A DNA stretch of 5,112 nt from JBDTRY01 sp039931435 (GTDB taxonomy: Bacteria; Acidobacteriota; Thermoanaerobaculia; Gp7-AA8): the NCBI GenBank assembly GCA_039931435.1, contig JBDTRY010000263.1:1-5112 (forward strand), in the 5' to 3' direction. Below the pieces are notes generated by a model that made no database searches, was not told the origin of the DNA, and worked only from the letters and a program-made list of their open reading frames with translations. Shown in pieces: positions 1 through 4,924 of the stretch; the first letter of the stretch is position 1; every line of letters starts with the position of its first letter. A program made the position numbers and the translations under genes.

Positions 1-268
1 GTTTCAGAAAGGGCTCGGCCACCTGCGCCATCGGCGGATACTGAACCCACGACACCAGGAGCGTGCTGGCGCGCGTCGGGCTCAGGACCGGCCGCGGGGG
101 CGCAGGCGCATGCAGGACGTCGAGCACGTACTGCGGCGGCAGGTCGTAGCCGGAAGCGCGCTCCGCCCCTGGCGCCGGAGAGGCCGAGACCAGAACCGTA
201 GCGGCCGAGAAAAGAGCCACGATCAGAACGAGAGGGCCGCGAGAGAAACGCATAGTCGAAATCGCCAT
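1..268 (-). CDS. S9-family (prolyl oligopeptidase clan) exported peptidase, N-terminal part only
   Basis: Reading the minus strand from ATG at 268 gives 89 codons with no stop before the window edge, so the C-terminal part, including any catalytic Ser-Asp-His, is outside. Residues 1-30 form a signal peptide: MAISTMRFSRG, then a hydrophobic stretch of L, V, I, A and F residues ending in SAS-PAPG. The mature start reads GYDLPPQYVLDVLHAPAPP followed by RPVLSPTRASTLLV. From memory, the pattern Y.LPP..V.D.LdAP..P...LSP is the entry to the beta-propeller of secreted bacterial S9 peptidases often annotated acylaminoacyl or glutamyl peptidase. It would cleave short peptides in the periplasm or outside. 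A second in-frame ATG at 253 gives a tidier signal peptide (MRFSRGPL...). Neither start has a Shine-Dalgarno sequence; 268 was chosen because a -10-like GATAAT lies just upstream. The gene is divergent from the S1 peptidase at 907. Family assignment rests on about 60 mature residues, so it is likely but not certain. Confidence 0.72.
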   Translation of the reverse strand, partial: MAISTMRFSRGPLVLIVALFSAATVLVSASPAPGAERASGYDLPPQYVLDVLHAPAPPRPVLSPTRASTLLVSWVQYPPMAQVAEPFLK

Positions 269-274
269 GGCCGG

Positions 275-280
275 ATTATC
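275..280 (-). promoter_or_regulatory. Candidate -10 box for the S9 peptidase gene
   Basis: The minus strand reads GATAAT (5 of 6 matches to TATAAT) ending 6 bases before the ATG at 268. Transcription starting the usual distance downstream would begin at or near that ATG, giving a leaderless message, or a leader of about 15 nt if the ATG at 253 is used. The -35 position (around 298-303, minus strand GGTGCA) is a poor match to TTGACA, so this is tentative. Confidence 0.3.
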
Positions 281-347
281 CACAGAACGCCGCGAAATGC
301 ACCCCGCACCGGGTGTGCAAACCCAATCTTCGCAGAAAACCCGGGCG

Positions 348-396
348 TCGCCCTCTCAAGGCGGGAACACCGGTTCAAATCCCGTATGCGCTACCA
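348..396 (+). pseudogene. tRNA-Glu(CTC)-like 3' half: truncated tRNA or attachment-site remnant
   Basis: Bases 348-364 fold as an anticodon arm: TCGCC (348-352) pairs with GGCGG (360-364) around the 7-base loop CTCTCAA (353-359), whose anticodon position reads CTC (Glu). A 4-base variable loop (365-368) follows. The T arm is ACCGG (369-373), loop TTCAAAT (374-380) and CCCGT (381-385), with one C-C mismatch in the stem. Then come 7 acceptor bases ATGCGCT (386-392), discriminator A and CCA (394-396). Spacing from anticodon loop to CCA is canonical. The 5' half is absent: the 26 bases before 348 hold no D arm, and the partner acceptor strand AGCGCAT is not found. The piece therefore cannot be a working tRNA. 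Such 3' halves are typically left at the distal end of an element integrated into a tRNA gene. Given the orientation, the element and the intact tRNA would lie to the left. Confidence 0.68.
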
Positions 397-433
397 GCCC
401 GTTCGACTTGGCAAACGCCTCATGCACACAACG

Positions 434-467
434 TGTCATCCCGAAGCCGAAGGCGAGGGATCTCCGG
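434..467 (+). repeat. TGTCATCCC...GGGATCTC-type dispersed intergenic repeat
   Basis: The segment begins TGTCATCCCGAAGCCGAAGG and continues CGAGGGATCTCCGG. It carries an internal GCC-GAA-GGC mini-hairpin (446-454). From memory it resembles the TGTCATCCCGAG...GCGA...GAGGGATCTC repeats scattered between genes in many bacterial genomes, and it lies 38 bp after the tRNA remnant. Only one copy is in this window, so its repetitive nature cannot be shown here. Confidence 0.42.
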
Positions 468-893
468 TGGTACTCGGGGTGTCGTTGAACGAATTCGACG
501 AAACACGGCGACAAGCAGGATGGTTCGCCAATCGCCGCCGCCCGACCCGAAGATGCCTGCTTGACGGAGTTGTTTTTAGCGACAAACGAGGCTTGATCCC
601 TTTCACGCTCTGCCCGTTTCACTCCTGGTTCGAGTCCGTAATAATCAATTCCAGGGATTCCAGGCGGGGTTCCGGCCGGAGCCCTCGTCACAGACCCGGC
701 CCTGGGGTGGCAGGCCCACGATTGGTGACGGGCGACACTCCTGCCGGGTCCACGGCGTGATAAAAAGGGCATTCAAGAAAAGGTAAAACCATCGGGCGCT
801 CACCTGCGATATGTCTCGACGGGCGTCGCCGCGTTCCTGACGACCTTCCTGAACTCTGATCGTTCCAATTCCAGACTATTCACCGCCCGCTCT
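468..893. other. Gene-free spacer before the S1 peptidase gene
   Basis: No reading frame here has the start context, codon choice or recognisable residues of a protein. Three structures are visible. An 8-bp inverted repeat, CAAGCAGG (512-519) with CCTGCTTG (556-563), is followed 8 bases later by a short T-rich stretch. A near-palindrome lies at 667-684. A 6-bp inverted repeat, GGCAGG (709-714) with CCTGCC (740-745), completes the set. Any peptidase promoter should lie between about 750 and 880, but I see no convincing -35/-10 pair there. Confidence 0.45.
667..684. repeat. 18-bp near-perfect palindrome
   Basis: The left arm GGGTTCCGG (667-675) meets the right arm CCGGAGCCC (676-684) with no spacer. 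Every position pairs except one G-T (T670 against G681). It could be a degenerate palindromic repeat unit or a protein-binding site. No T-run follows, so it is not an intrinsic terminator. Confidence 0.4.
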
Positions 894-900
894 CCGGAGG
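894..900 (+). promoter_or_regulatory. Shine-Dalgarno sequence of the S1 peptidase gene
   Basis: CCGGAGG ends 6 bases before the ATG at 907. This is a strong anti-16S match at normal spacing, fixes the start codon, and is the best ribosome-binding site in the window. Confidence 0.85.
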
Positions 901-906
901 CCTCAC

Positions 907-2703
907 ATGCGCCGTTCATTGCTCTTCTTCCTCGTCGTGCTTACCTTCATTTCCTTTTCGGCCTCAGCGCAGATTACCGAACTAGGACCTCTGTACCCGA
1001 CAGCCAGCGGCGCGAAGGCCACCACCGAGCGCGCAGAGATCTCTGACCTCCATCTCTCCTCTGCGAAGCTCACGGCTTCCGAGACTCACGACCTGGGTCC
1101 GCTTTCGAGCGTTGAGCGACAGCGCCTCACGACGAAGGATGAGGCTCGTTCCGAGCGTGCGCTCAAAGTCGGCATCGAGCGGGCGTTTCCTCGACGCCCG
1201 GGATTCGAGGCTCCCGAATGGTCGAACGGAGCACGGGCACGAGCGATCGGTGGAGGACTGCTCGAGACGGCTGGGGAGATCATGTTCTGGACCACCGCTG
1301 TCCGGTCGCCCGGCGCGAACGGCATCCGGCTTCAGATCGAGGGCGCGCTTCCAGCAGGTGCGCGGGCCTATATCTACGCGGCGACGGGCGAGGTCCACGG
1401 GCCCTACACATCGGCACATCTCGATAATGGCGCGCTCTGGAGCAACACGGTCTACGCGGACACGGCCTATCTCGAAGTTCAGATTCTCGATAAGGTGGCC
1501 GCCTCGGGGACGCGGCTGTCGATCAGTTCGATTGCGCACATTGAAACTCCGTCATTTGCCGGACAAATACGAGCAGATGGAACCGACTGCCTGGTGGATG
1601 CGAGTTGCGTCCCGCAAACAGAATTTTCCGGCGTCGGCACGGCGGGCAACGCGATGGCACAGCTCATCTTCATGAGAGACGGCGGCGCGTTCGTTTGCAG
1701 CGGAGGCCTACTCAACAACACCCGCTCGGACGGAGCTCCGTACTTCCTCACCGCGAACCATTGCTTCAGCACGCAGGCCGCAGCCTCTTCTCTCGAGGCC
1801 ACGTGGAACTACAAGACGATCAACTGCGCAGACCCGAACGACCGCCCGAACCGGAGTCTCTTCCCCCGATCGCTGGGCTCCACACTACTCGCTACAGGAA
1901 CATCAACAGATTTCACCCTCGTCCGACTGAACCAGCCGCCGCCGGGTACTGCCGTCTACCTTGGATGGAATGCGAATATCGACATCGCCGGATCGGCTGG
2001 GACGAAACTCTTCCGAGTCCATCACCCTCAAGGCGTTACGCAGTACTACGCGCGGCACTCGGTCGACACCACGTACGATGGCTGTGCCTCGGACCGGCCG
2101 CGCGGCCAGTACATCTTCTCGCGCGATGAAGTGAGTGGGACGTCCGGCGGCAGCTCCGGCTCGCCCGTCATGCTCGAAAACCTTCAGGTGGTCGGTCAGC
2201 TTTTTGGAGCCTGCGGACCTCAACCTGACGACGCCTGTGACGGTTCCAATCGCACGGTTGACGGAGCATTTCGTTCAACATTCCCATCGATCCAGCAGTT
2301 TCTTGCACCCAGCACCACGGGACCATGCGTTGCGAACAGCACGACCGCCTGCATGCTCGGAGGAAGGTTCCAGGTCACCCTCCGGTACCGCGGCACGTTC
2401 GACAACGGAGTGGCGAACCAGAACGCGCTCGTGAAACCGGTCACCGGGTTTGCCGATCCGAACTTCGAGACTTCGTTTTTCTTCTTCAACAGCCCGAACA
2501 ACATCGAAATGCTCGTTAAGCTTCTCGATCAGGGCAACACCGACTCGGCGGGACGCCCGACGATCGCAGTCCTCTTTGGTTCGGCGACGCCGCTCCGCAT
2601 CGAACTGCAGATCACAGATACACAGACCGGCTCGACGAAGAATTACCTGAGCGAGTTCGGCCAGTCACGCGGAGGCGCCGACTTCACGGCGTTCGTAAAG
2701 TAG
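907..2703 (+). CDS. Secreted trypsin-fold serine endopeptidase, lysyl-endopeptidase-like, with C-terminal accessory module
   Basis: This is a complete 598-aa preproprotein. Residues 1-21 are a signal peptide (MRRSLLFFLVV...SASA, cleavage before Q22). Residues 22 to about 225 form an N-terminal (pro)region; its 125-210 part, with GANGIRLQIEGALPAGARAY and GEVHGPYT, looks like a beta-rich domain. The S1 catalytic domain spans about 226-467. It has Cys228 and Cys234, then CSGGLLNNT, His285 in TANHC, Asp335 in TSTDFTL and nucleophile Ser417 in GGSSGSP. This order and spacing match Achromobacter lysyl endopeptidase as I remember it, including C264/C286, WNY, HHP and a VVGQLFG strand. Asp452 in NRTVDGAF may be the S1-pocket acid, implying Lys cleavage, but that alignment is uncertain. 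Residues about 474-598, starting CVANSTTACMLGGRFQV and ending ADFTAF, are a separate beta-sandwich-like module with its own Cys pair. It probably acts outside the cell in protein degradation. The gene is monocistronic and converges with the HAAS gene. Confidence 0.9.
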   Translation: MRRSLLFFLVVLTFISFSASAQITELGPLYPTASGAKATTERAEISDLHLSSAKLTASETHDLGPLSSVERQRLTTKDEARSERALKVGIERAFPRRPGFEAPEWSNGARARAIGGGLLETAGEIMFWTTAVRSPGANGIRLQIEGALPAGARAYIYAATGEVHGPYTSAHLDNGALWSNTVYADTAYLEVQILDKVAASGTRLSISSIAHIETPSFAGQIRADGTDCLVDASCVPQTEFSGVGTAGNAMAQLIFMRDGGAFVCSGGLLNNTRSDGAPYFLTANHCFSTQAAASSLEATWNYKTINCADPNDRPNRSLFPRSLGSTLLATGTSTDFTLVRLNQPPPGTAVYLGWNANIDIAGSAGTKLFRVHHPQGVTQYYARHSVDTTYDGCASDRPRGQYIFSRDEVSGTSGGSSGSPVMLENLQVVGQLFGACGPQPDDACDGSNRTVDGAFRSTFPSIQQFLAPSTTGPCVANSTTACMLGGRFQVTLRYRGTFDNGVANQNALVKPVTGFADPNFETSFFFFNSPNNIEMLVKLLDQGNTDSAGRPTIAVLFGSATPLRIELQITDTQTGSTKNYLSEFGQSRGGADFTAFVK

Positions 2704-2705
2704 AG

Positions 2706-2725
2706 AGAGAACCCTTTGGTTCCCT
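2706..2725 (-). terminator. Weak hairpin between convergent genes, possible terminator of the padR-HAAS operon
   Basis: Read on the minus strand, AGGGAACC pairs with GGTTCTCT around the loop AAAG, giving 8 pairs with one G-U, followed by the pyrimidine-rich CTCTACTTT. On the plus strand the same hairpin carries an A-C mismatch and has no T-run, so it suits the minus operon better. It lies 56 bp past the HAAS stop codon. The stem is short and the tract is not pure T, so confidence is low. Confidence 0.3.
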
Positions 2726-2780
2726 GGCATCAAGCCATTCGAGACGGAGATGTTCCCGCGTCATCCTCCCGAGCGCGGCG

Positions 2781-3569
2781 TCAGTGCCGGAAATAGATCA
2801 ACGTCCCGCCGATGGCCGCGACCACTGTGCCGATCAGTGCCAGAACCGCGAAGTGCTTCGGGCGCACGGAGTCGAGCAGCGGCGCGAAGACGAATCGGAT
2901 CGGCCGCAGGAACGCTGTGCAGAACGCGGCGGCGATGATCCACCACGATCCGAACAGAACGCCACCCATCCCGAACCGGAAGCGCAACCGGCCGGCGATG
3001 TCGTTCGGAACGTCGAAGACCCGTTCGAATCCGTGCTCTCCGATTCCCCAGGCCAGGAGCGGTACAGGCGGTCCGACGACCAGCAGAAAGACGGCAGCCG
3101 CCAGCACGACGGCGATCGACGGATAGACCAGCCATCGACGTGCGCCGAGCGGTTCGTCGCGGTCGCGGGCCAGCTCAACGTAGGCGCGGCTGGCAAGCAT
3201 CGCCGGAATCATCAGCAGAACGCCGGCGCCGACCGGTACCAGCAGAACCGAGAGGAAGAAAAGCCCGAAGGCAACGTACGCCAGGCGCCAGTCATCGGGG
3301 CCGGTTCGGACGCTGTCGATGAGGCGACGCCAGATCGGTCGATCCTCATCGCCGAGCCAGCGCTCGGGCGGCCCGAGGCGATCGAGCACGGCCACGACCT
3401 CAGTGGCGCCGACAGGAGTGGCCGCGCCGGCCAGGGCAATCTCGATGTGCTCACGGACGCTCTGATCGACTTCATCAGCCATCACCGATCGCGTTCCGCG
3501 CAGCTCGCTTCGCATGCGCTGCAGGTAGTTGTCGAGCCGCTCCCGTGCTGCGGGCGTCATCTCAATCAT
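2781..3569 (-). CDS. HAAS-domain integral membrane protein, partner of the adjacent PadR regulator
   Basis: This 262-aa protein has no signal peptide. Residues about 5-75 (LDNYLQRMRSELRG, then DEVDQSVREHIEIAL and VVAVLDRLGPPERWL) match the helical HAAS signalling domain: a helix, a conserved REHI.-A helix, then a short helix ending LG.PE. The rest is membrane-embedded, with hydrophobic segments at about 96-128 (probably two helices), 147-176, 201-222 and 239-260, suggesting four to six transmembrane helices. HAAS proteins are commonly encoded directly after a PadR gene and are thought to act with it in membrane or envelope stress sensing; the signal is unknown. The start ATG at 3569 overlaps the padR stop as ATGA. 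A good Shine-Dalgarno sequence (AAGGAAGGGAAG, minus strand, within 3573-3584) precedes it, so translation is both coupled and independently initiated. The last residues are IYFRH. The specific role is unassigned; the family call is good. Confidence 0.8.
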   Translation of the reverse strand: MIEMTPAARERLDNYLQRMRSELRGTRSVMADEVDQSVREHIEIALAGAATPVGATEVVAVLDRLGPPERWLGDEDRPIWRRLIDSVRTGPDDWRLAYVAFGLFFLSVLLVPVGAGVLLMIPAMLASRAYVELARDRDEPLGARRWLVYPSIAVVLAAAVFLLVVGPPVPLLAWGIGEHGFERVFDVPNDIAGRLRFRFGMGGVLFGSWWIIAAAFCTAFLRPIRFVFAPLLDSVRPKHFAVLALIGTVVAAIGGTLIYFRH

Positions 3570-3898
3570 CGCTTCCCTTCCTTTCGCAAACCGCCAATGG
3601 CGCTGTGCAGGCTGTCCCAGTGCTCATTCATCCGTTGCAGGTCCGCGCGACCCCGCGCCGTGAGCCGGTAGTACTTCCGCGCCGGCCCTTCCTGCGACTC
3701 CTCGAGATACGAATCCACCAGTCCAGTGTTCTTGAGCCGGCTGAGAATCGGATACACCGTCCCCTCGGTGATCACAAGATGATCGACGTCGCTCAAGCGC
3801 CGCACGATGTCGTACCCGTAAAGCGGGGCGGCGGAAACGGCGTTTAGCACCGCCAGCTCGAGGAGTCCCTTACGCAGTTGAGTCATCCAGTTGTCCAA
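3566..3898 (-). CDS. PadR-family winged-helix transcriptional regulator
   Basis: The TTG at 3898 gives a 110-aa protein beginning MDNWMTQLRKGLLELAVL, the usual N-terminus of short PadR proteins. An ATG at 3886 would drop the conserved DNW, so the TTG is preferred; a GGA motif sits 7 bases before it. The winged helix spans about residues 12-85: LYGYDIVRRL (helix 2), ITEGTVYPILSRLKNTGLV (recognition helix), then the wing ESQEGPARKYYRLTARG with its conserved GP.RKYY.LT signature. Residues 86-106 (LQRMNEHWDSLHSAIGGL) are the C-terminal dimerisation helix, short as in PadR subfamily 2. It is probably a dimeric repressor of its own operon. It overlaps the HAAS gene by 4 bp. A longer upstream reading frame reaches 4180, but that extension is not protein-like. 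The effector is unknown. Confidence 0.88.
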   Translation of the reverse strand: MDNWMTQLRKGLLELAVLNAVSAAPLYGYDIVRRLSDVDHLVITEGTVYPILSRLKNTGLVDSYLEESQEGPARKYYRLTARGRADLQRMNEHWDSLHSAIGGLRKEGKR

Positions 3899-3919
3899 TG
3901 AAAGATCCGTCACAGACAC

Positions 3920-3948
3920 ACAATGATGCCTGGCAAGGTACTTGTCAA
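3920..3948 (-). promoter_or_regulatory. Candidate sigma-70 promoter of the padR-HAAS operon
   Basis: On the minus strand a perfect TTGACA (3948-3943) is followed after exactly 17 bp by CATTGT (3925-3920), a 3 of 6 match to TATAAT. Transcription would start near 3913, giving a leader of about 15 nt before the TTG at 3898. The -35 and spacing are ideal and the -10 is poor, as expected for a weak or controlled promoter. Confidence 0.5.
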
Positions 3949-3957
3949 TACATAGTA
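3939..3957. promoter_or_regulatory. Candidate PadR operator over the -35 box
   Basis: The minus strand reads TACTATGTATTGACAAGTA, with outer arms TACT and AGTA in exact inverted order and TG/CA steps inside. It covers the TTGACA box, so a bound dimer would block RNA polymerase. Self-repression through an operator of this size is usual for PadR regulators. The inner positions are imperfect, so this is a candidate only. Confidence 0.35.
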
Positions 3958-4049
3958 GTGTTATAAATCCATTGAGCCGCTGGCAGGTGCGCCATCGGCG
4001 TCGCTTTGCCGGAGCGGTCCCAGCCCTCGACATCCGATCACCTCGGAGC

Positions 4050-4092
4050 GACGCCTTCCAGGCGTCCGGACGGGCGGCGTCCCGCGCCGCCC
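4050..4092. repeat. Two tandem GC-rich hairpins
   Basis: Hairpin one is GACGCC (4050-4055), loop TTCCA, GGCGTC (4061-4066). Hairpin two is GGGCGGCG (4072-4079), loop TCCCG, CGCCGCCC (4085-4092). Both stems are perfect and both loops are 5 bases. No T-run follows on either strand, so this looks like a palindromic repeat unit rather than a terminator. It sits in the 336-bp spacer between the padR operon and the toxin-antitoxin pair; the rest of that spacer (about 3960-4049 and 4093-4202) shows nothing else I can name. Confidence 0.55.
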
Positions 4093-4202
4093 ACCACAGA
4101 ACAGTGCACCAGCTCAATCCGCGACGCCGACGGACCGGAACTGTCTTTCTCTGACACACAAGACGGCCTGAAGCGGCCACCGCCTACAAACCGCACCAAG
4201 GA

Positions 4203-4227
4203 ATATCCTGTACAGGATATCTGTACA
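4203..4227 (+). promoter_or_regulatory. YefM-type autoregulatory operator (long plus short palindrome, TGTACA cores)
   Basis: ATATCCTGTACAGGATAT (4203-4220) is a perfect 18-bp palindrome centred on TGTACA. A second TGTACA (4222-4227) follows, its centre 13 bp further on. From memory, the E. coli yefM-yoeB operator likewise has a long and a short palindrome with TGTACA cores about 12 bp apart, bound by YefM and YefM-YoeB. TATCCT (4204-4209) or ATATCT (4217-4222) inside it could serve as a -10 element. It ends 7 bases before the antitoxin ATG. Confidence 0.82.
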
Positions 4228-4234
4228 TACATTC

Positions 4235-4534
4235 ATGAGCACAGAAACGACCTATACGCATGCCCGGGCCAATCTCAAGGCTCTGCTCGATGAAGCGGTC
4301 GACTCCCGCCAGCCTGTGATCATCCATCGCCGCGAGGGAGGGGACGTCGCCCTCATCGCCGCCGACGAATTGCGCGGTCTCATCGAGACAGCCCACCTTC
4401 TTCGCTCCCCTGCCAACGCCGAGCGCCTGCTGCGCGCACTGACCCGCGCGCAGCAGCGGAAGCTCCGCCCGCAATCGCTCCCCGAATCGCTGGAGAAACT
4501 GCGGCGCGAGTTGGGACTTGACGACGAAGAATAG
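4235..4534 (+). CDS. yefM: YefM/Phd-family type II antitoxin
   Basis: This 99-aa protein has the Phd/YefM N-terminal DNA-binding and dimerisation fold in residues 1-60: TYTHARANLKALLDEAV, QPVIIHRREGGDVALIAADE and LRGLIETAHLLRSPANAERL. The last piece is nearly the E. coli YefM LEETAYLLRSPANARRL segment as I remember it. Residues 65-99 are charged and probably disordered until they wrap the toxin (SLPESLEKLRRELGLDDEE). It neutralises YoeB and, alone or as the complex, represses the operon through the palindrome just upstream. No Shine-Dalgarno sequence precedes the ATG, and a start from the distal -10 candidate would leave a leader of only about 5 nt. It overlaps the toxin gene by 17 bp. The C-terminal tail looks about 15 residues longer than in E. 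coli YefM. Confidence 0.93.
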   Translation: MSTETTYTHARANLKALLDEAVDSRQPVIIHRREGGDVALIAADELRGLIETAHLLRSPANAERLLRALTRAQQRKLRPQSLPESLEKLRRELGLDDEE

Positions 4535-4799
4535 TCCCGTTCGACGAGCGGCCGTCTTCCATCCGGAGTTCCGCGAGGATCTCCGGCATTGGGTCGCCAC
4601 CGACAGGAAGACTGCCCTCCGCGCTCGGGATCTGATCGAGGCTGTCCTCCGCGATCCGTTCACAGGTATAGGCAAGCCGGAACCGCTTAAGTATCTGGCT
4701 GCCGGCGCCTGGTCGCGCCGCCTGACCCAGGAGCACCGCATCGTCTATCTCGTAAGCAAGGACCGGATCGATTTTCTGCAGGCGCGCTATCACTATTGA
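4518..4799 (+). CDS. yoeB: YoeB/Txe-family toxin, ribosome-dependent mRNA interferase
   Basis: This 93-aa toxin of the RelE superfamily cuts mRNA in the ribosomal A site when not bound by YefM. Motifs align with E. coli YoeB from memory: GKPEPLK (Glu55, equivalent to Glu46), WSRRLTQEHRIVY (Arg74, equivalent to Arg65) and the C-terminal ARYHY (His92 and Tyr93, equivalent to His83 and Tyr84). All catalytic positions are intact, so it should be active. The only start codon between the antitoxin end and the domain is TTG at 4518, 17 bp inside the antitoxin gene and without a usable Shine-Dalgarno sequence, so it is probably translated by coupling to the antitoxin. This start leaves about 10 residues ahead of the first strand (AAVFHPEF) that E. 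coli YoeB lacks. Confidence 0.92.
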   Translation: MTTKNSPVRRAAVFHPEFREDLRHWVATDRKTALRARDLIEAVLRDPFTGIGKPEPLKYLAAGAWSRRLTQEHRIVYLVSKDRIDFLQARYHY

Positions 4800-4861
4800 C
4801 CTGGGCTTTCGCCTGGCCTCAGTGACGCGGCTGCAAATCATATAGGCACTATCCGCACCTC

Positions 4862-4888
4862 GTAGGGCCGCACGGCGTGCGGCCGGTA
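4862..4888 (+). repeat. Palindromic intergenic repeat, copy 1
   Basis: GGCCGCAC (4866-4873), loop GGC, GTGCGGCC (4877-4884) form a perfect 8-bp hairpin flanked by GTAG and GGTA. The element recurs inverted at 4925-4950. It lies 62 bp past the toxin stop codon and could also slow transcription there, but no T-run follows. Confidence 0.62.
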
Positions 4889-4924
4889 TTCTTCGCGATT
4901 TCCCCGAGGCTGTTCCGACCCTGG

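Noticed and set aside
617..655. Second tRNA-like segment (GGTTCGAGTCC near 627-637, then TTCCA)
   Set aside because: The T stem pairs poorly, the distance to CCA is two bases too long, and no anticodon arm can be folded upstream.
110..760. 216-aa open frame on the plus strand
   Set aside because: It starts inside the S9 peptidase gene on the opposite strand and runs through the tRNA remnant and repeats. The product is Arg/Gly/Pro-rich without domains.
356..772. 138-aa open frame on the minus strand ending HTGFEPVFPP
   Set aside because: The ending is the antisense translation of the tRNA T arm and acceptor, a common false gene next to tRNA sequences. The rest covers intergenic repeats and has no start signal.
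2784..3671. 295-aa open frame on the plus strand opposite the HAAS gene
   Set aside because: It is an antisense shadow: Gln/Arg/Asp-rich with no domain, while the minus strand encodes a coherent HAAS membrane protein with a good ribosome-binding site.
3899..4180. N-terminal extension of the PadR reading frame to an ATG at 4180
   Set aside because: The extension is Arg/Trp-rich and crosses the tandem hairpins and the promoter. PadR proteins begin at MDNW, here the TTG at 3898.
4184..4841. Long open frames on the minus strand under the toxin-antitoxin genes (4184-4741 and 4380-4841)
   Set aside because: Both are antisense to clear YefM and YoeB coding sequence and have no recognisable residues or start sites.
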